Source of the DNA: Deltaproteobacteria bacterium
GTDB taxonomy: Bacteria; Desulfobacterota; Syntrophia; Syntrophales; Smithellaceae
Assembly (NCBI GenBank): GCA_009668925.1
Contig: SBEK01000019.1
Span: 1-30,879, forward strand
Length of the DNA: 30,879 nucleotides
Direction: 5' to 3'
This document shows, in pieces, positions 15,936 to 23,078 of the stretch. Each line of letters opens with the position of its first letter. The stretch's first letter is position 1. Made by a program: the position numbers and the translations under genes. Below the pieces are notes generated by a model. That model was not told where the DNA came from. It saw nothing but the letters and a program-made list of their open reading frames with translations, and searched no databases.

Positions 15936-16793
15936 ATGGCAGCAACGCTGCGTAAATCTTTAAAGACCATCGAGGACTACAAGCTCACCAGCCCTCACTA
16001 TACAGATCTTCTGGATATCCTGGCGGAAATCCTGATTCTGCGGGAGGAATACCGCAGGAATATGACGCAGCCGATTTTTTCAGTGGACGGTAAATTAATT
16101 CCCGGAAAAATGGAGGGAGGCCTTCCCCTGATTGACCTTACGGGGCAAAAATACGATTTAACCCGTCCGAAAGAATACTTTTATTCGCTCATTGCGATTG
16201 CCGAAAAAAGGATACCGGCCGAAGCGCAAAAGTTTCTCGACGTAATCAAGGATGAACATTTTGACTGGGAGGCGATTATCCGGTCATCGTTTCATGCGGG
16301 CGAGGCCGAAGAGGAAATCCCGGATAAAGAACTGAAAACATCCGGTGAACAGGATGATCAACTGGACCTGATCGACCTTTTTATTGAAGAAAGCCTGCGG
16401 CCGGAACTGGAAGTGATCGCCGAGCAGTACGGCAAAGCGGTTGAAAAATCGGGCTGGTCGGAAGGCTATTGCCCCATCTGCGGTAAAGAACCGAAAATCG
16501 GCGAAATCCGGGAGAAGGAAGACGGCAAGCGGTATCTTTTCTGCCACCAGTGCGGGTATAAGTGGCATTTTCGCCGGATCAAATGCCCCTTCTGCGGGAA
16601 TGAAGAGCAGCATTCCCTCGCGTATTTTGCCGTGGAGGGCGAAGAGAGCCACCGGGTGGATGTCTGTAACAAATGCCGTCGCTACATCAAAATCGTCGAG
16701 CTGCCCAAGTCATCCGAGGAGGTGAATCTGGACGTTGAAGACATCGCTACGCTGCACCTCGACATGCTGGCCTATGAGGAAGGATACAACTAA
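15936..16793 (+). CDS. fdhE: Formate dehydrogenase accessory protein FdhE homolog
   Basis: Cytoplasmic protein of 285 residues that in characterised systems helps mature the molybdenum formate dehydrogenase. The C-terminal half carries the rubredoxin-like metal-binding region with four CxxC pairs: YCPICG, FCHQCG, KCPFCG and VCNKC. The N-terminal half is helical. GGAGGA lies 7 nt before ATG 15936, so this is preferred to the in-frame GTG at 15909. No formate dehydrogenase gene is in the window, so this copy acts in trans or its partner lies outside. A strong terminator follows about 40 bp downstream. Confidence 0.85.
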   Translation: MAATLRKSLKTIEDYKLTSPHYTDLLDILAEILILREEYRRNMTQPIFSVDGKLIPGKMEGGLPLIDLTGQKYDLTRPKEYFYSLIAIAEKRIPAEAQKFLDVIKDEHFDWEAIIRSSFHAGEAEEEIPDKELKTSGEQDDQLDLIDLFIEESLRPELEVIAEQYGKAVEKSGWSEGYCPICGKEPKIGEIREKEDGKRYLFCHQCGYKWHFRRIKCPFCGNEEQHSLAYFAVEGEESHRVDVCNKCRRYIKIVELPKSSEEVNLDVEDIATLHLDMLAYEEGYN

Positions 16794-16832
16794 AAAGGCT
16801 GTAGGCTTTTAGGCTATAGACTGTCAAGAGAC

Positions 16833-16873
16833 AAAAAAAGGCCCCCTGGAAGGATATTTCCGGGGGGCTTTTT
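16833..16873. terminator. Bidirectional rho-independent terminator between fdhE and the decarboxylase gene
   Basis: A long GC stem (AAAAAGG-CCCCC-GGAA arm at about 16834-16851, mirrored by TTCC-GGGGGGC-TTTTT at 16858-16873) has A-runs on one side and T-runs on the other, so it can end transcription from either strand. It lies between the convergent fdhE and decarboxylase genes and abuts the latter's stop codon. Confidence 0.8.
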
Positions 16874-18550
16874 CTATTTCTTCGTCTGTGTCTGCCGAAA
16901 TGATGCGCCCAGGCGGGACAAGCCTTCCGAGCAGTCCCGGTTGGGAAGAATCGCCTCAATAAAGACCAGTTTATCTTTTTCGGCGGCCGCCGTAACAAAA
17001 GCCTGCGCGAGTTCCTCTTCATTGCCCGCACGGATTCCGATGACCCTGTCCCCTCCGCCGAATGCCGCCGGCAGCGAGGCGTAATTCCACATCTGGATGT
17101 CATTATAAAGGCCGTCTTCATGGAGTACGCGTTCAATCAGATACCCGTCATTGTTGATGAGGATCACCACCGCGGGCAGCCGCTGCCGGATCAAAGTTGA
17201 AATTTCCTGGACCGTCATTTGCAGGGCGCCGTCGCCGGTGAGCACAACCGGCCGTTTTTTGGGTCGGGCCGCGGCGACGCCCAGCGCCGCCGGCGTGCAA
17301 AAGCCGATGGACGTATAGTAGGCCTGGACGATAAAATTTTCAGCTTCCTCAATATGAAATTCGGGCGCCGCGCAGAAGGCGTCGCCGGGTTCGGCCAAAA
17401 GGACCATGTGGTCGTCGAGGAAACTGTTCACACACTCATAGAGCCTCGACGCCGAGAGCACCCGGTCTTTTTCCGGAACAAACGGACCCCGGGGACGACG
17501 CGCTTCATCCGGATGAGAATTCACGTAGAGCCGCGTCTTTGCTTTTTTGGCCAGCGCCCGGATAAAGTCGCCGAGCTCCACATCGTGATAAAAGTGGCGG
17601 CCGATGCGGACGACGCCGTCTCCCGCATCGATGATTCGTCTGTTGTCGAAATTCATGCTGAAAAGTCCCGTGTCCAGATCCGTGATCCAAACACCCAGTG
17701 ACAAGAGACAGTCCGACGATTCCACCTGCCTCTTGACGGCCTCGCGGCTCCAGCTGCCCTGGTAGATTCCGATAAATTGAGGATGCATTTCCGGCAAAAC
17801 GCATTTGCTGCTCAGCATCGTGGCAAAAGGGATTTCTATTGTTTCTACAAGAGCGAGCGCGTCTTTTCCCAATCCGAAGCGCAGCAATTCCACGCCGGCT
17901 AAAACAACGGGATTTGTGGACGCGTCAAGCAGCCTTGCGGCCTCCTCGACGCATTCTTCGAGACTTTCCGGATCGCACAGCCGCTTGTGCGGCCGAGACG
18001 CCGGAAGCGGCGAACGGCAGGTCATGCGCGCCATATCCACGGGCAGCTCGATATAAACGGGCAGCTTATGGATGACGGCGTTCATCATGACGCGGTCGAT
18101 CTCATCGGGGGCCGAATCGGCATCGGTGATAATGGCGGCATCAATCGTTACTTTCTTGAAAATGTCCAGCTGGACATAGTAATCAGCGACAAGATGGTGC
18201 ACCAGAGCACCTGCTTCCCGGCGATGCGCGGGAGGTGCGCCGCTGACGACGATCAGGGGGACGCGCTCGGCGTAGGCTCCGGCCACCGCATTTAGGATGC
18301 TCAGCCCGCCGACGCCGTAGGTCACGACCGCGGCTCCGGCGCCATTCATCCGGGCATAACCGTCCGCGGCATAGCCGGCGTTGAGCTCATTGCAGGTCCC
18401 GATCCATTGCAGGGGACTTACCAGCACCTCGTCAAGAAAATCGAGAATGTAGTCGCCGGGGACACCGAAAAGATGGCTGATGCCGGCTTCCTTCAAACGG
18501 TGAAGCAAATACTGCGAGATCGTACAACGGGCATCTGCGTGGGCAGTCAT
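16874..18550 (-). CDS. Thiamine-diphosphate 2-oxoacid decarboxylase (pyruvate/indolepyruvate decarboxylase family)
   Basis: Cytoplasmic TPP enzyme of 558 residues that converts a 2-oxoacid to an aldehyde and CO2. Catalytic residues of the PDC/IPDC group are all present: Asp33 in GVPGDY, the activating Glu55 in CNELNAGYAADGYAR, the His118-His119 pair in LVHHLVADYY, the TPP-Mg motif GDGALQMT...NNDGY, and the active-site Glu in IERVLHEDG. Acetolactate synthase and oxalyl-CoA decarboxylase lack this His-His pattern. The substrate (pyruvate, phenylpyruvate, indolepyruvate or branched oxoacid) is not readable. The start is ATG 18550, since AAAGGA lies 8 nt upstream; ATG 18559 is too close to it. 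The gene lies downstream of korDABC on the same strand, separated by about 275 bp with its own promoter candidate. Confidence 0.88.
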   Translation of the reverse strand: MTAHADARCTISQYLLHRLKEAGISHLFGVPGDYILDFLDEVLVSPLQWIGTCNELNAGYAADGYARMNGAGAAVVTYGVGGLSILNAVAGAYAERVPLIVVSGAPPAHRREAGALVHHLVADYYVQLDIFKKVTIDAAIITDADSAPDEIDRVMMNAVIHKLPVYIELPVDMARMTCRSPLPASRPHKRLCDPESLEECVEEAARLLDASTNPVVLAGVELLRFGLGKDALALVETIEIPFATMLSSKCVLPEMHPQFIGIYQGSWSREAVKRQVESSDCLLSLGVWITDLDTGLFSMNFDNRRIIDAGDGVVRIGRHFYHDVELGDFIRALAKKAKTRLYVNSHPDEARRPRGPFVPEKDRVLSASRLYECVNSFLDDHMVLLAEPGDAFCAAPEFHIEEAENFIVQAYYTSIGFCTPAALGVAAARPKKRPVVLTGDGALQMTVQEISTLIRQRLPAVVILINNDGYLIERVLHEDGLYNDIQMWNYASLPAAFGGGDRVIGIRAGNEEELAQAFVTAAAEKDKLVFIEAILPNRDCSEGLSRLGASFRQTQTKK

Positions 18551-18620
18551 AGAGCACATCCTTTAAGGCATGTTGAGGGTCAGGGGGAACACCTTAAAAT
18601 ACGAAGAAATCAGCGGAATA

Positions 18621-18649
18621 AAGGTACAAAAAAGGAAAGTGTCCGTCAA
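18621..18649 (-). promoter_or_regulatory. Candidate promoter of the 2-oxoacid decarboxylase gene
   Basis: Minus strand TTGACG (18649-18644), 17-bp spacer, TACCTT (18626-18621). The -35 box is 5/6, the -10 box weak. It lies about 70 bp before the start codon, inside a locally AT-rich segment, which supports transcription separate from the kor operon. Confidence 0.38.
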
Positions 18650-18739
18650 GTGTATTCTGGCGAATGAGGAGAAAATCATCCGGTTGTCCTGGGGATGTCC
18701 GTGTCGCCCCGGCCGGTCTCTTCGCGAGGAGACGTCAAG

Positions 18740-18868
18740 ATGAAGCCTTGCCTTCGTCATTGGATTGCCGGCGGCGCAGGCGTATTGGCGCTCGCATCAT
18801 TGAATCCCGCCGCCGTGGACTTCTTTATTCCTGATGTTTTCCCGGTTCGGGTTTTACCAATCCCTTGA
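18740..18868 (+). pseudogene. Probable truncated small membrane protein, DUF1232/YkvA-like remnant
   Basis: A 42-codon ORF starting at ATG 18740 with GAGGAG 8 nt upstream. It encodes a basic N-terminus, a hydrophobic stretch (IAGGAGVLALASL) and LNPAAVDFFIPDVFPV. From memory, NP...(E/D)FIPD..P is the pattern of small DUF1232/YkvA-like membrane proteins, which normally continue with a G-x-LDE segment. Here that part is missing and the ORF runs antisense into the 3' end of korC (stop at 18825), then ends. It is read as a 5' fragment left by a deletion; a functional micro-protein is the alternative. Confidence 0.35.
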
Positions 18869-19415
18869 CGATGGAGGTGCCGTAATCCCGGCCGGTATTG
18901 AAGGCGCGAAGGTTATTGTCCTTGGTTGCCGCGGGCACGGAATCCAGTACCGCCTTCTTCAGCGCTTCGGCATGGACAAGAGGCTCCACCGCCGAGAGAA
19001 ATCCCAGCATGACGATATTGGCCATCATCTTGGTTCCCAGCTGTTCGGCGAAACGCGTGGCGGGGATATGAAACGTCTTATAGTGCATATCGGCCTTGCG
19101 CGTGTGTACCAGATCGGTATCCCAGATCAGCGTGCCTTCGGGGAGCAACGACTTGATGTTCTTCATATAGGCTTCCTGGCTCATGCAGATGAGGATTTCC
19201 GGTTCATCCACGCAGGGAAAGAGAATTTCCTCGCCGCTGATAATGACCTGGCTCGAGCAGGCGCCGCCGCGCGCTTCCGGCCCGTAGTTCTGCGTCATCG
19301 TGGCATGCTTATGATCGTAAAGGGTTGCAGCCTTGCCCAGAATGTCGCCGGCCATGACAATGCCCTGGCCGCCGAAGCCGGTGATCACTATGCGTCGTTC
19401 TTTTTTATCCGGCAT
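18825..19415 (-). CDS. korC: 2-oxoacid:ferredoxin oxidoreductase, gamma subunit
   Basis: Gamma subunit of a four-subunit 2-oxoacid:ferredoxin oxidoreductase, 196 residues. The opening RIVITGFGGQGIVMAGDILGKAA is the family signature, followed by YGPEARGGACSSQVIIS and the C-terminal NIVMLGFLSAV segment. It forms the CoA-binding side of the complex by analogy with pyruvate:ferredoxin oxidoreductases. It starts 5 bp after korB ends, and is the last gene of the operon. The 3' end overlaps, antisense, a small truncated ORF, so the C-terminal tail (PEPGKHQE) may have been altered by a deletion. The symbol is by operon analogy. Confidence 0.88.
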   Translation of the reverse strand: MPDKKERRIVITGFGGQGIVMAGDILGKAATLYDHKHATMTQNYGPEARGGACSSQVIISGEEILFPCVDEPEILICMSQEAYMKNIKSLLPEGTLIWDTDLVHTRKADMHYKTFHIPATRFAEQLGTKMMANIVMLGFLSAVEPLVHAEALKKAVLDSVPAATKDNNLRAFNTGRDYGTSIVKGLVKPEPGKHQE

Positions 19416-19420
19416 CGTCT

Positions 19421-20305
19421 TTACCGTCCTTTTTGATGGTCAGGATGCATCGCCCGCCACTGAGGCAGATTGAGGCGGTTGACTTTTTCATAGTGATCCA
19501 TGAAGGTGGGCCGCTCGATATCCACAAACTTCCCTACCGTGATTTCCCGGTCGATATCCATGGATGCATCCTTGGGATCGATATCGCCGCGAATAACGGA
19601 TCGGCCCTGATAGAATTTCATCATCTCCAGTGCCGTTCCCATACGATTGCGCCTGCCGAACGATGAGGGGCAGGGCGTAATGACTTCCACAAAACTGAAG
19701 CCGCGCTTTTCCAAGGCTTCGCTGATGGAACTCCGAAGCGAGCGGACCTGCAGGGCCGTCCAGCGCGCTACATAGGTCGCGCCGCAGGCGGATGCCAGAT
19801 AACAGAAATTGAAAGGTTCTTCCGGCGAGCCGTTAACCGATGTCGTTGTCTTGGCGCCAAGCGGCGTACTGGGTGCCTGCTGGCCGCCCGTCATGCCGTA
19901 ATTTAAATTGTTGACGCAGATGACCGTCATATCCATGTTCCGGCGTGCGGCGTGGATGAAATGGTTGCCGCCGATGGCGAATAAATCCCCGTCGCCGGAG
20001 ACAACAATGATTTTCGTGCCCGGCTTGGCGAGTTTCAGGCCCGTGGCAAACGGAAGCGCCCGGCCGTGCGTGGTATGAAACGAATCCAGTTTGATGTAAC
20101 CGGCCATGCGTCCCGTGCAGCCGATGCCCGACACCATCGCGATGGAATTGGGGTCCCAGCCGGTGTTCTTGACTGCGGCGAGCAAAGCGTTGAAAACGGT
20201 GCCGATGCCGCAGCCGGGGCACCAAATGTGAGGAATTCTCTCGGTTCGAAGCAGGGAATCCATCGGATGAGGGGGAGCGTTTCTGGCGACTTTTGCTGTT
20301 GTCAT
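19421..20305 (-). CDS. korB: 2-oxoacid:ferredoxin oxidoreductase, beta subunit
   Basis: Catalytic TPP subunit, 294 residues. It contains WCPGCGIGTVFNALL and SGIGCTGR, whose cysteines ligate a [4Fe-4S] cluster, and the TPP-Mg site VSGDGDLFAIGGNHFIHAARRN...NNLNYGMTGGQ with its GDGD...NN pattern. SFHTTHGRALPFATGLKLA is the oxoacid-oxidoreductase family motif. Its start codon overlaps the korA stop (ATGA), a sign of translational coupling. The gene set best matches 2-oxoglutarate:ferredoxin oxidoreductase, but branched-chain oxoacid use cannot be excluded. Confidence 0.92.
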   Translation of the reverse strand: MTTAKVARNAPPHPMDSLLRTERIPHIWCPGCGIGTVFNALLAAVKNTGWDPNSIAMVSGIGCTGRMAGYIKLDSFHTTHGRALPFATGLKLAKPGTKIIVVSGDGDLFAIGGNHFIHAARRNMDMTVICVNNLNYGMTGGQQAPSTPLGAKTTTSVNGSPEEPFNFCYLASACGATYVARWTALQVRSLRSSISEALEKRGFSFVEVITPCPSSFGRRNRMGTALEMMKFYQGRSVIRGDIDPKDASMDIDREITVGKFVDIERPTFMDHYEKVNRLNLPQWRAMHPDHQKGR

Positions 20306-21462
20306 GATTTTCCTTTTACCGCCTTTTCAATGGCGCTGTATATCAGACCGGGGTGAAGGATCGCGCCGCCGTAGTTCGACACGAGGCTGACCGGACAAGC
20401 GCCGCAGGCGCACCGTTCCAGCTCCAGAACCATCTGACCGCCGTTGATTTCCGCCATGATCAGCTCTTTGACCTGCGGCGCAACCTGACGGATCAGGTCT
20501 TCGGGAAAGGGCCAGATGGTTTCCAGCTTGATCAAACCGGCCTTCATTCCTTCGGCGCGGGCGTTGCGGACGGCCTGCATGGCCGATCGGGCGCTGATGC
20601 CGTAAGAGACGACCACCACTTCCGCATCGTCCAGATAGACGTTCTTTGTGCGGATGATTTTATCCCGGTTCTTGCGTATCTTGTCCACCAGACGGGTAAC
20701 CATCTTCTGCTGCGCCCGGGCGTCCATGGCCGGGTAGCCGCGGTCGTCGTGGGTCAGACCCGTGACGTGTATGCGATAGCCGTCACCGCAGTTGGCCATG
20801 GGGGCGATGCCGTCGTCATCGGCTGCGTAAGGCAAATAATCCTCCCGGTCCACCGTTGGCTTGCGCCGGTTGACGACTTCAATTTGTTCCTCACTCGGAA
20901 TAATGACGCGTTCGTTCATGTGCCCGACGGTTTCATCCGCCAGAATAATCACCGGGAGACGATAGTATTCGGAGAGGTTGAACGCGCGGATGGTCAGATC
21001 AAACATTTCCTGCGGGCTCGACGGAGACAGGGCGATGATTTCGTAGTGGCCGTGCGACCCCCAGCGCGCCTGCATCATGTCCCCTTGCGCGACCAGCGTG
21101 GGCAGCCCTGTACTGGGCCCCGCCCGCTGGACGTTGCACACCACGCAGGGTGTTTCCGTGCACAGCGCCAGACCGATATTCTCCATCATCAGCGAGAATC
21201 CGGGGCCCGACGTGCTGGTCATGGATTTCACACCGCCCCAGCTCGCGCCCAGAATGGCCGACATCGAAGCGATTTCGTCCTCCATCTGGATGTAAATGCC
21301 GCCGATTTCCGGCAGTCTTCGGGACATCGATTCGGCGACTTCCGTAGCCGGCGTAATCGGGTAGCCCGCAAAAAAACGGCAGCCGGCAGCCAGAGCTCCC
21401 TCGCAGCAGGCCTCATCGCCGTTCATGAAATGTGTTCCTGTTTTTACTTCTTTGGCAAACAA
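20302..21462 (-). CDS. korA: 2-oxoacid:ferredoxin oxidoreductase, alpha subunit
   Basis: Alpha subunit, 386 residues, carrying the pyrimidine-binding and C-terminal transketolase-like domains. Signature stretches are GDEACCEGALAAGCRFFAGYPITPATE, MEDEIASMSAILGASWGGVKSMTSTSGPGFSLM and QRAGPSTGLPTLVAQGDMMQARWGSHGHYE. The start codon is TTG at 21462, not ATG: an AAGGAGAG ribosome-binding site sits 6-7 nt upstream. The internal ATG (residue 13) has no such site. It follows the ferredoxin gene by 21 bp. Typical length for KorA. Confidence 0.92.
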   Translation of the reverse strand: MFAKEVKTGTHFMNGDEACCEGALAAGCRFFAGYPITPATEVAESMSRRLPEIGGIYIQMEDEIASMSAILGASWGGVKSMTSTSGPGFSLMMENIGLALCTETPCVVCNVQRAGPSTGLPTLVAQGDMMQARWGSHGHYEIIALSPSSPQEMFDLTIRAFNLSEYYRLPVIILADETVGHMNERVIIPSEEQIEVVNRRKPTVDREDYLPYAADDDGIAPMANCGDGYRIHVTGLTHDDRGYPAMDARAQQKMVTRLVDKIRKNRDKIIRTKNVYLDDAEVVVVSYGISARSAMQAVRNARAEGMKAGLIKLETIWPFPEDLIRQVAPQVKELIMAEINGGQMVLELERCACGACPVSLVSNYGGAILHPGLIYSAIEKAVKGKS

Positions 21463-21483
21463 ACCGACTCTCCTTCTTCAGCG

Positions 21484-21771
21484 TCACTCTTCGAGGTCGT
21501 CATAATATTCAACGCTGTATATGGCAAACTCCGGACAGAGGATTTCGCAAAAATGGCAATTCACGCAGCGCGTCGTGTCGATGATTTCGGGCGGGTGATA
21601 TCCCTTCTTATTAAAGACGGAGGAGACGCGCAAAACCTGCCGCGGGCAATTGGCGATGCAAAAACCGCATCCTTTGCAGCGGTCTTCAATCACCATGACC
21701 TGCCCCATCTTCTTTTTTCGTTGGCCTATTTCGTCAGGCTGGCTGATCGAATATTTTTTTGTTTTTTGCAT
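21484..21771 (-). CDS. korD: 2 x [4Fe-4S] ferredoxin-like delta subunit of the oxoacid oxidoreductase
   Basis: Small electron-transfer subunit with two [4Fe-4S] motifs, CKGCGFCIANCP and CVNCHFCEILCPEFA, which hand electrons from the catalytic core to ferredoxin. It is the first gene of the minus-strand korDABC operon. The start is uncertain: GTG 21789, ATG 21771 (used here, 95 residues) and ATG 21708 (MGQVMVIEDRC, matching the common short form) are all without a convincing ribosome-binding site. The extra N-terminus is rich in K, Q and R, and might be untranslated. Confidence 0.85.
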   Translation of the reverse strand: MQKTKKYSISQPDEIGQRKKKMGQVMVIEDRCKGCGFCIANCPRQVLRVSSVFNKKGYHPPEIIDTTRCVNCHFCEILCPEFAIYSVEYYDDLEE

Positions 21772-21916
21772 AGGTTCTATAATTTTCACTAAGCGACGGG
21801 TTCACTAAAGGTAACCTGTCTGATGGATTCTTATCTGCCTGATTGTCCGGGATTTTGTGTCAGGACCTCTTCCCTTACGCCAAACTCCATCAAATACGCA
21901 GAGGTGCAAAGTGGGC

Positions 21917-21943
21917 ATTATAAGAATAAAGGCGTGCTGTCAA
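21917..21943 (-). promoter_or_regulatory. Candidate korDABC promoter
   Basis: Minus strand TTGACA (21943-21938) and TATAAT (21922-21917) both match the sigma70 consensus exactly, but the spacer is only 15 bp. The leader to korD would be about 140 nt. The short spacer could make it weak or regulator-dependent. Confidence 0.45.
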
Positions 21944-21990
21944 GAAAAAATACTTAAGGGGACAAATGGTCCTTTATCAATAATTTTAAA

Positions 21991-22058
21991 GCCATAGTAC
22001 GGCGAAGCCGCTTTCCTGCGGATAAAGGCTTGATTTTCACGGGGGGCCGTACTATGGC
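21991..22058. repeat. Long hairpin with 12-bp perfect inverted arms
   Basis: GCCATAGTACGG (21991-22002) is exactly complementary to CCGTACTATGGC (22047-22058). The 44-nt interior contains an imperfect smaller hairpin (AAGCC-GCTTT / AAAGGCTT). It adjoins the structured repeat that begins 6 bp away. Confidence 0.7.
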
Positions 22059-22063
22059 GTAAA

Positions 22064-22162
22064 CTCAAATCCCGCTTTGCGGGACGAGCGTTAATTCTCC
22101 GCAGTTTGTTGCGAAGCAATGACGTCCATTGCATACCTCAACAGCTTGCTGCGAGGGGGTTG
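22064..22162 (-). repeat. Structured interspersed repeat, copy A
   Basis: About 99 nt, in opposite orientation to copy B at 24642-24740. Over the first 82 aligned positions I count 70 identities, including a 24-nt identical core around GGAGAATTAACGCTCG. On the minus strand it can form three successive hairpins: CCTC-CAGC/GCTG-GAGG, CTTCGCA/TGCGGAG and TCCCGC/GCGGGA. No ORF. Confidence 0.75.
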
Positions 22163-22187
22163 ATTAAAATCCAGGGCGGTTCACCTC

Positions 22188-22844
22188 ATGCAGGACACCG
22201 ATATCCATCACGTCGTTAAAATTCTGAAAAAAGAGTTGGATCTGGGAGAGATGCCCATTGTTTCGCATCTGGCGGAAAGCGAACGCAACCCGTTCGTCAT
22301 CCTGATCTCGACGCTGCTCAGTCTGCGCACGAAAGATGAAGTCACGGCGCTCGCCACCGACAGGCTTTTTGCACTGGCCTCCACTCCCGAGGAGATGCTT
22401 GCTATTCCACAGGCCAGGATTGCCAAAGCCATTTATCCCGTAGGATTTTACCGCAACAAAGCCAAAACCATTCATCATGTGTGCCGGGAACTGGTCGAGC
22501 GCTTTGGATCAAAAGTGCCGGATGACCTCGATTTACTGCTCGACATCAAAGGGGTCGGACGGAAAACGGCCAATCTGGTCGTCACGCTCGCTTTCGGGAA
22601 GGACGGCATTTGCGTGGATACACACGTCCACCGCATTTCCAACCGATTGGGCTATGTCCGGACGAAAACACCGGATGAAACGGAAATGGCGCTTCGGGAA
22701 AAGCTTCCCCGGAAATACTGGATTATTTACAACACGCTGCTTGTTGCGTTCGGCCGGAAGGCCTGTAAACCCGTCTCGCCTCTTTGCAGCACCTGCCCGG
22801 TCAGACGGTACTGCGACCGCGTCGGTGTAACCGTGAGCCGATGA
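22188..22844 (+). CDS. nth: Endonuclease III
   Basis: Base-excision repair DNA glycosylase/AP lyase of 218 residues for oxidised pyrimidines. The helix-hairpin-helix is LLDIKGVGRKTANLV (117-131), with the catalytic lysine K126 and aspartate D144 in VDTHVHR. The C-terminal [4Fe-4S] motif C193-x6-C200-x2-C203-x5-C209 is intact. Length matches the E. coli enzyme closely. The ribosome-binding site is poor (GGGCGG), and the ATG at 22188 gives the usual N-terminus. It lies just beyond repeat copy A, and is alone on its transcript as far as can be seen. Confidence 0.94.
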   Translation: MQDTDIHHVVKILKKELDLGEMPIVSHLAESERNPFVILISTLLSLRTKDEVTALATDRLFALASTPEEMLAIPQARIAKAIYPVGFYRNKAKTIHHVCRELVERFGSKVPDDLDLLLDIKGVGRKTANLVVTLAFGKDGICVDTHVHRISNRLGYVRTKTPDETEMALREKLPRKYWIIYNTLLVAFGRKACKPVSPLCSTCPVRRYCDRVGVTVSR

Positions 22845-22871
22845 CCGGGAGGCGTCCGCGAAAGAAAAAAG

Positions 22872-22900
22872 TTGACGATTTCCCGTCCTTTGGATATGAT
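22872..22900 (+). promoter_or_regulatory. Promoter upstream of secG
   Basis: TTGACG (22872-22877), 17-bp spacer, TATGAT (22895-22900): both boxes are 5/6 to consensus with ideal spacing. Transcription would begin at about 22907, giving a leader of about 170 nt before secG and possibly including the tRNA further on. Confidence 0.6.
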
Positions 22901-22972
22901 CCGCCCGCTTTCGTACAGAACGGGCGGGGGTAAACAGGTTTTCTCAATAAAAATATATTTGTTATTATTGAG
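22901..22972 (+). other. Structured secG leader: two hairpins
   Basis: CCGCCCG (22901-22907) pairs with CGGGCGG (22921-22927) with a 13-nt loop, right at the predicted transcription start. A second AT hairpin joins CTCAATAA (22943-22950) and TTATTGAG (22965-22972). The first could instead end the nth transcript, though it lacks a T-run. Confidence 0.45.
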
Positions 22973-23078
22973 TAAATCATCTTGGCCGGTAAATTATAAA
23001 GAAGCGTTGAATATTCTATAAGCCGGTGATATGTATCGCGCTGGCCGGAATGATACTTTGAATTAAAGGAAATAAAAA

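Larger units (their letters stand above)
21772..22187. other. Intergenic region between korD and nth
   Basis: More than 300 bp without a convincing gene. It contains, in order, a long korDABC leader, a consensus-like promoter (21917-21943), a 12-bp inverted repeat enclosing 44 nt (21991-22058) and one copy of a structured repeat (22064-22162). A 19-codon ATG ORF in the leader (MEFGVREEVL...) has no ribosome-binding site and was not called. Confidence 0.6.

Noticed and set aside
16795..16830. Short AGGCT repeats after fdhE as a CRISPR or VNTR
   Set aside because: Only three irregular 5-nt units; no spacer pattern.
20353..21792. 479-codon plus-strand ORF opposite korA and korD
   Set aside because: It is antisense to strongly supported genes and its residue composition (many R, H, D, G) is typical of a shadow frame in GC-rich DNA.
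21800..21880. 19-codon ORF in the kor leader as a leader peptide
   Set aside because: No ribosome-binding site, and no codon run that would suggest attenuation.
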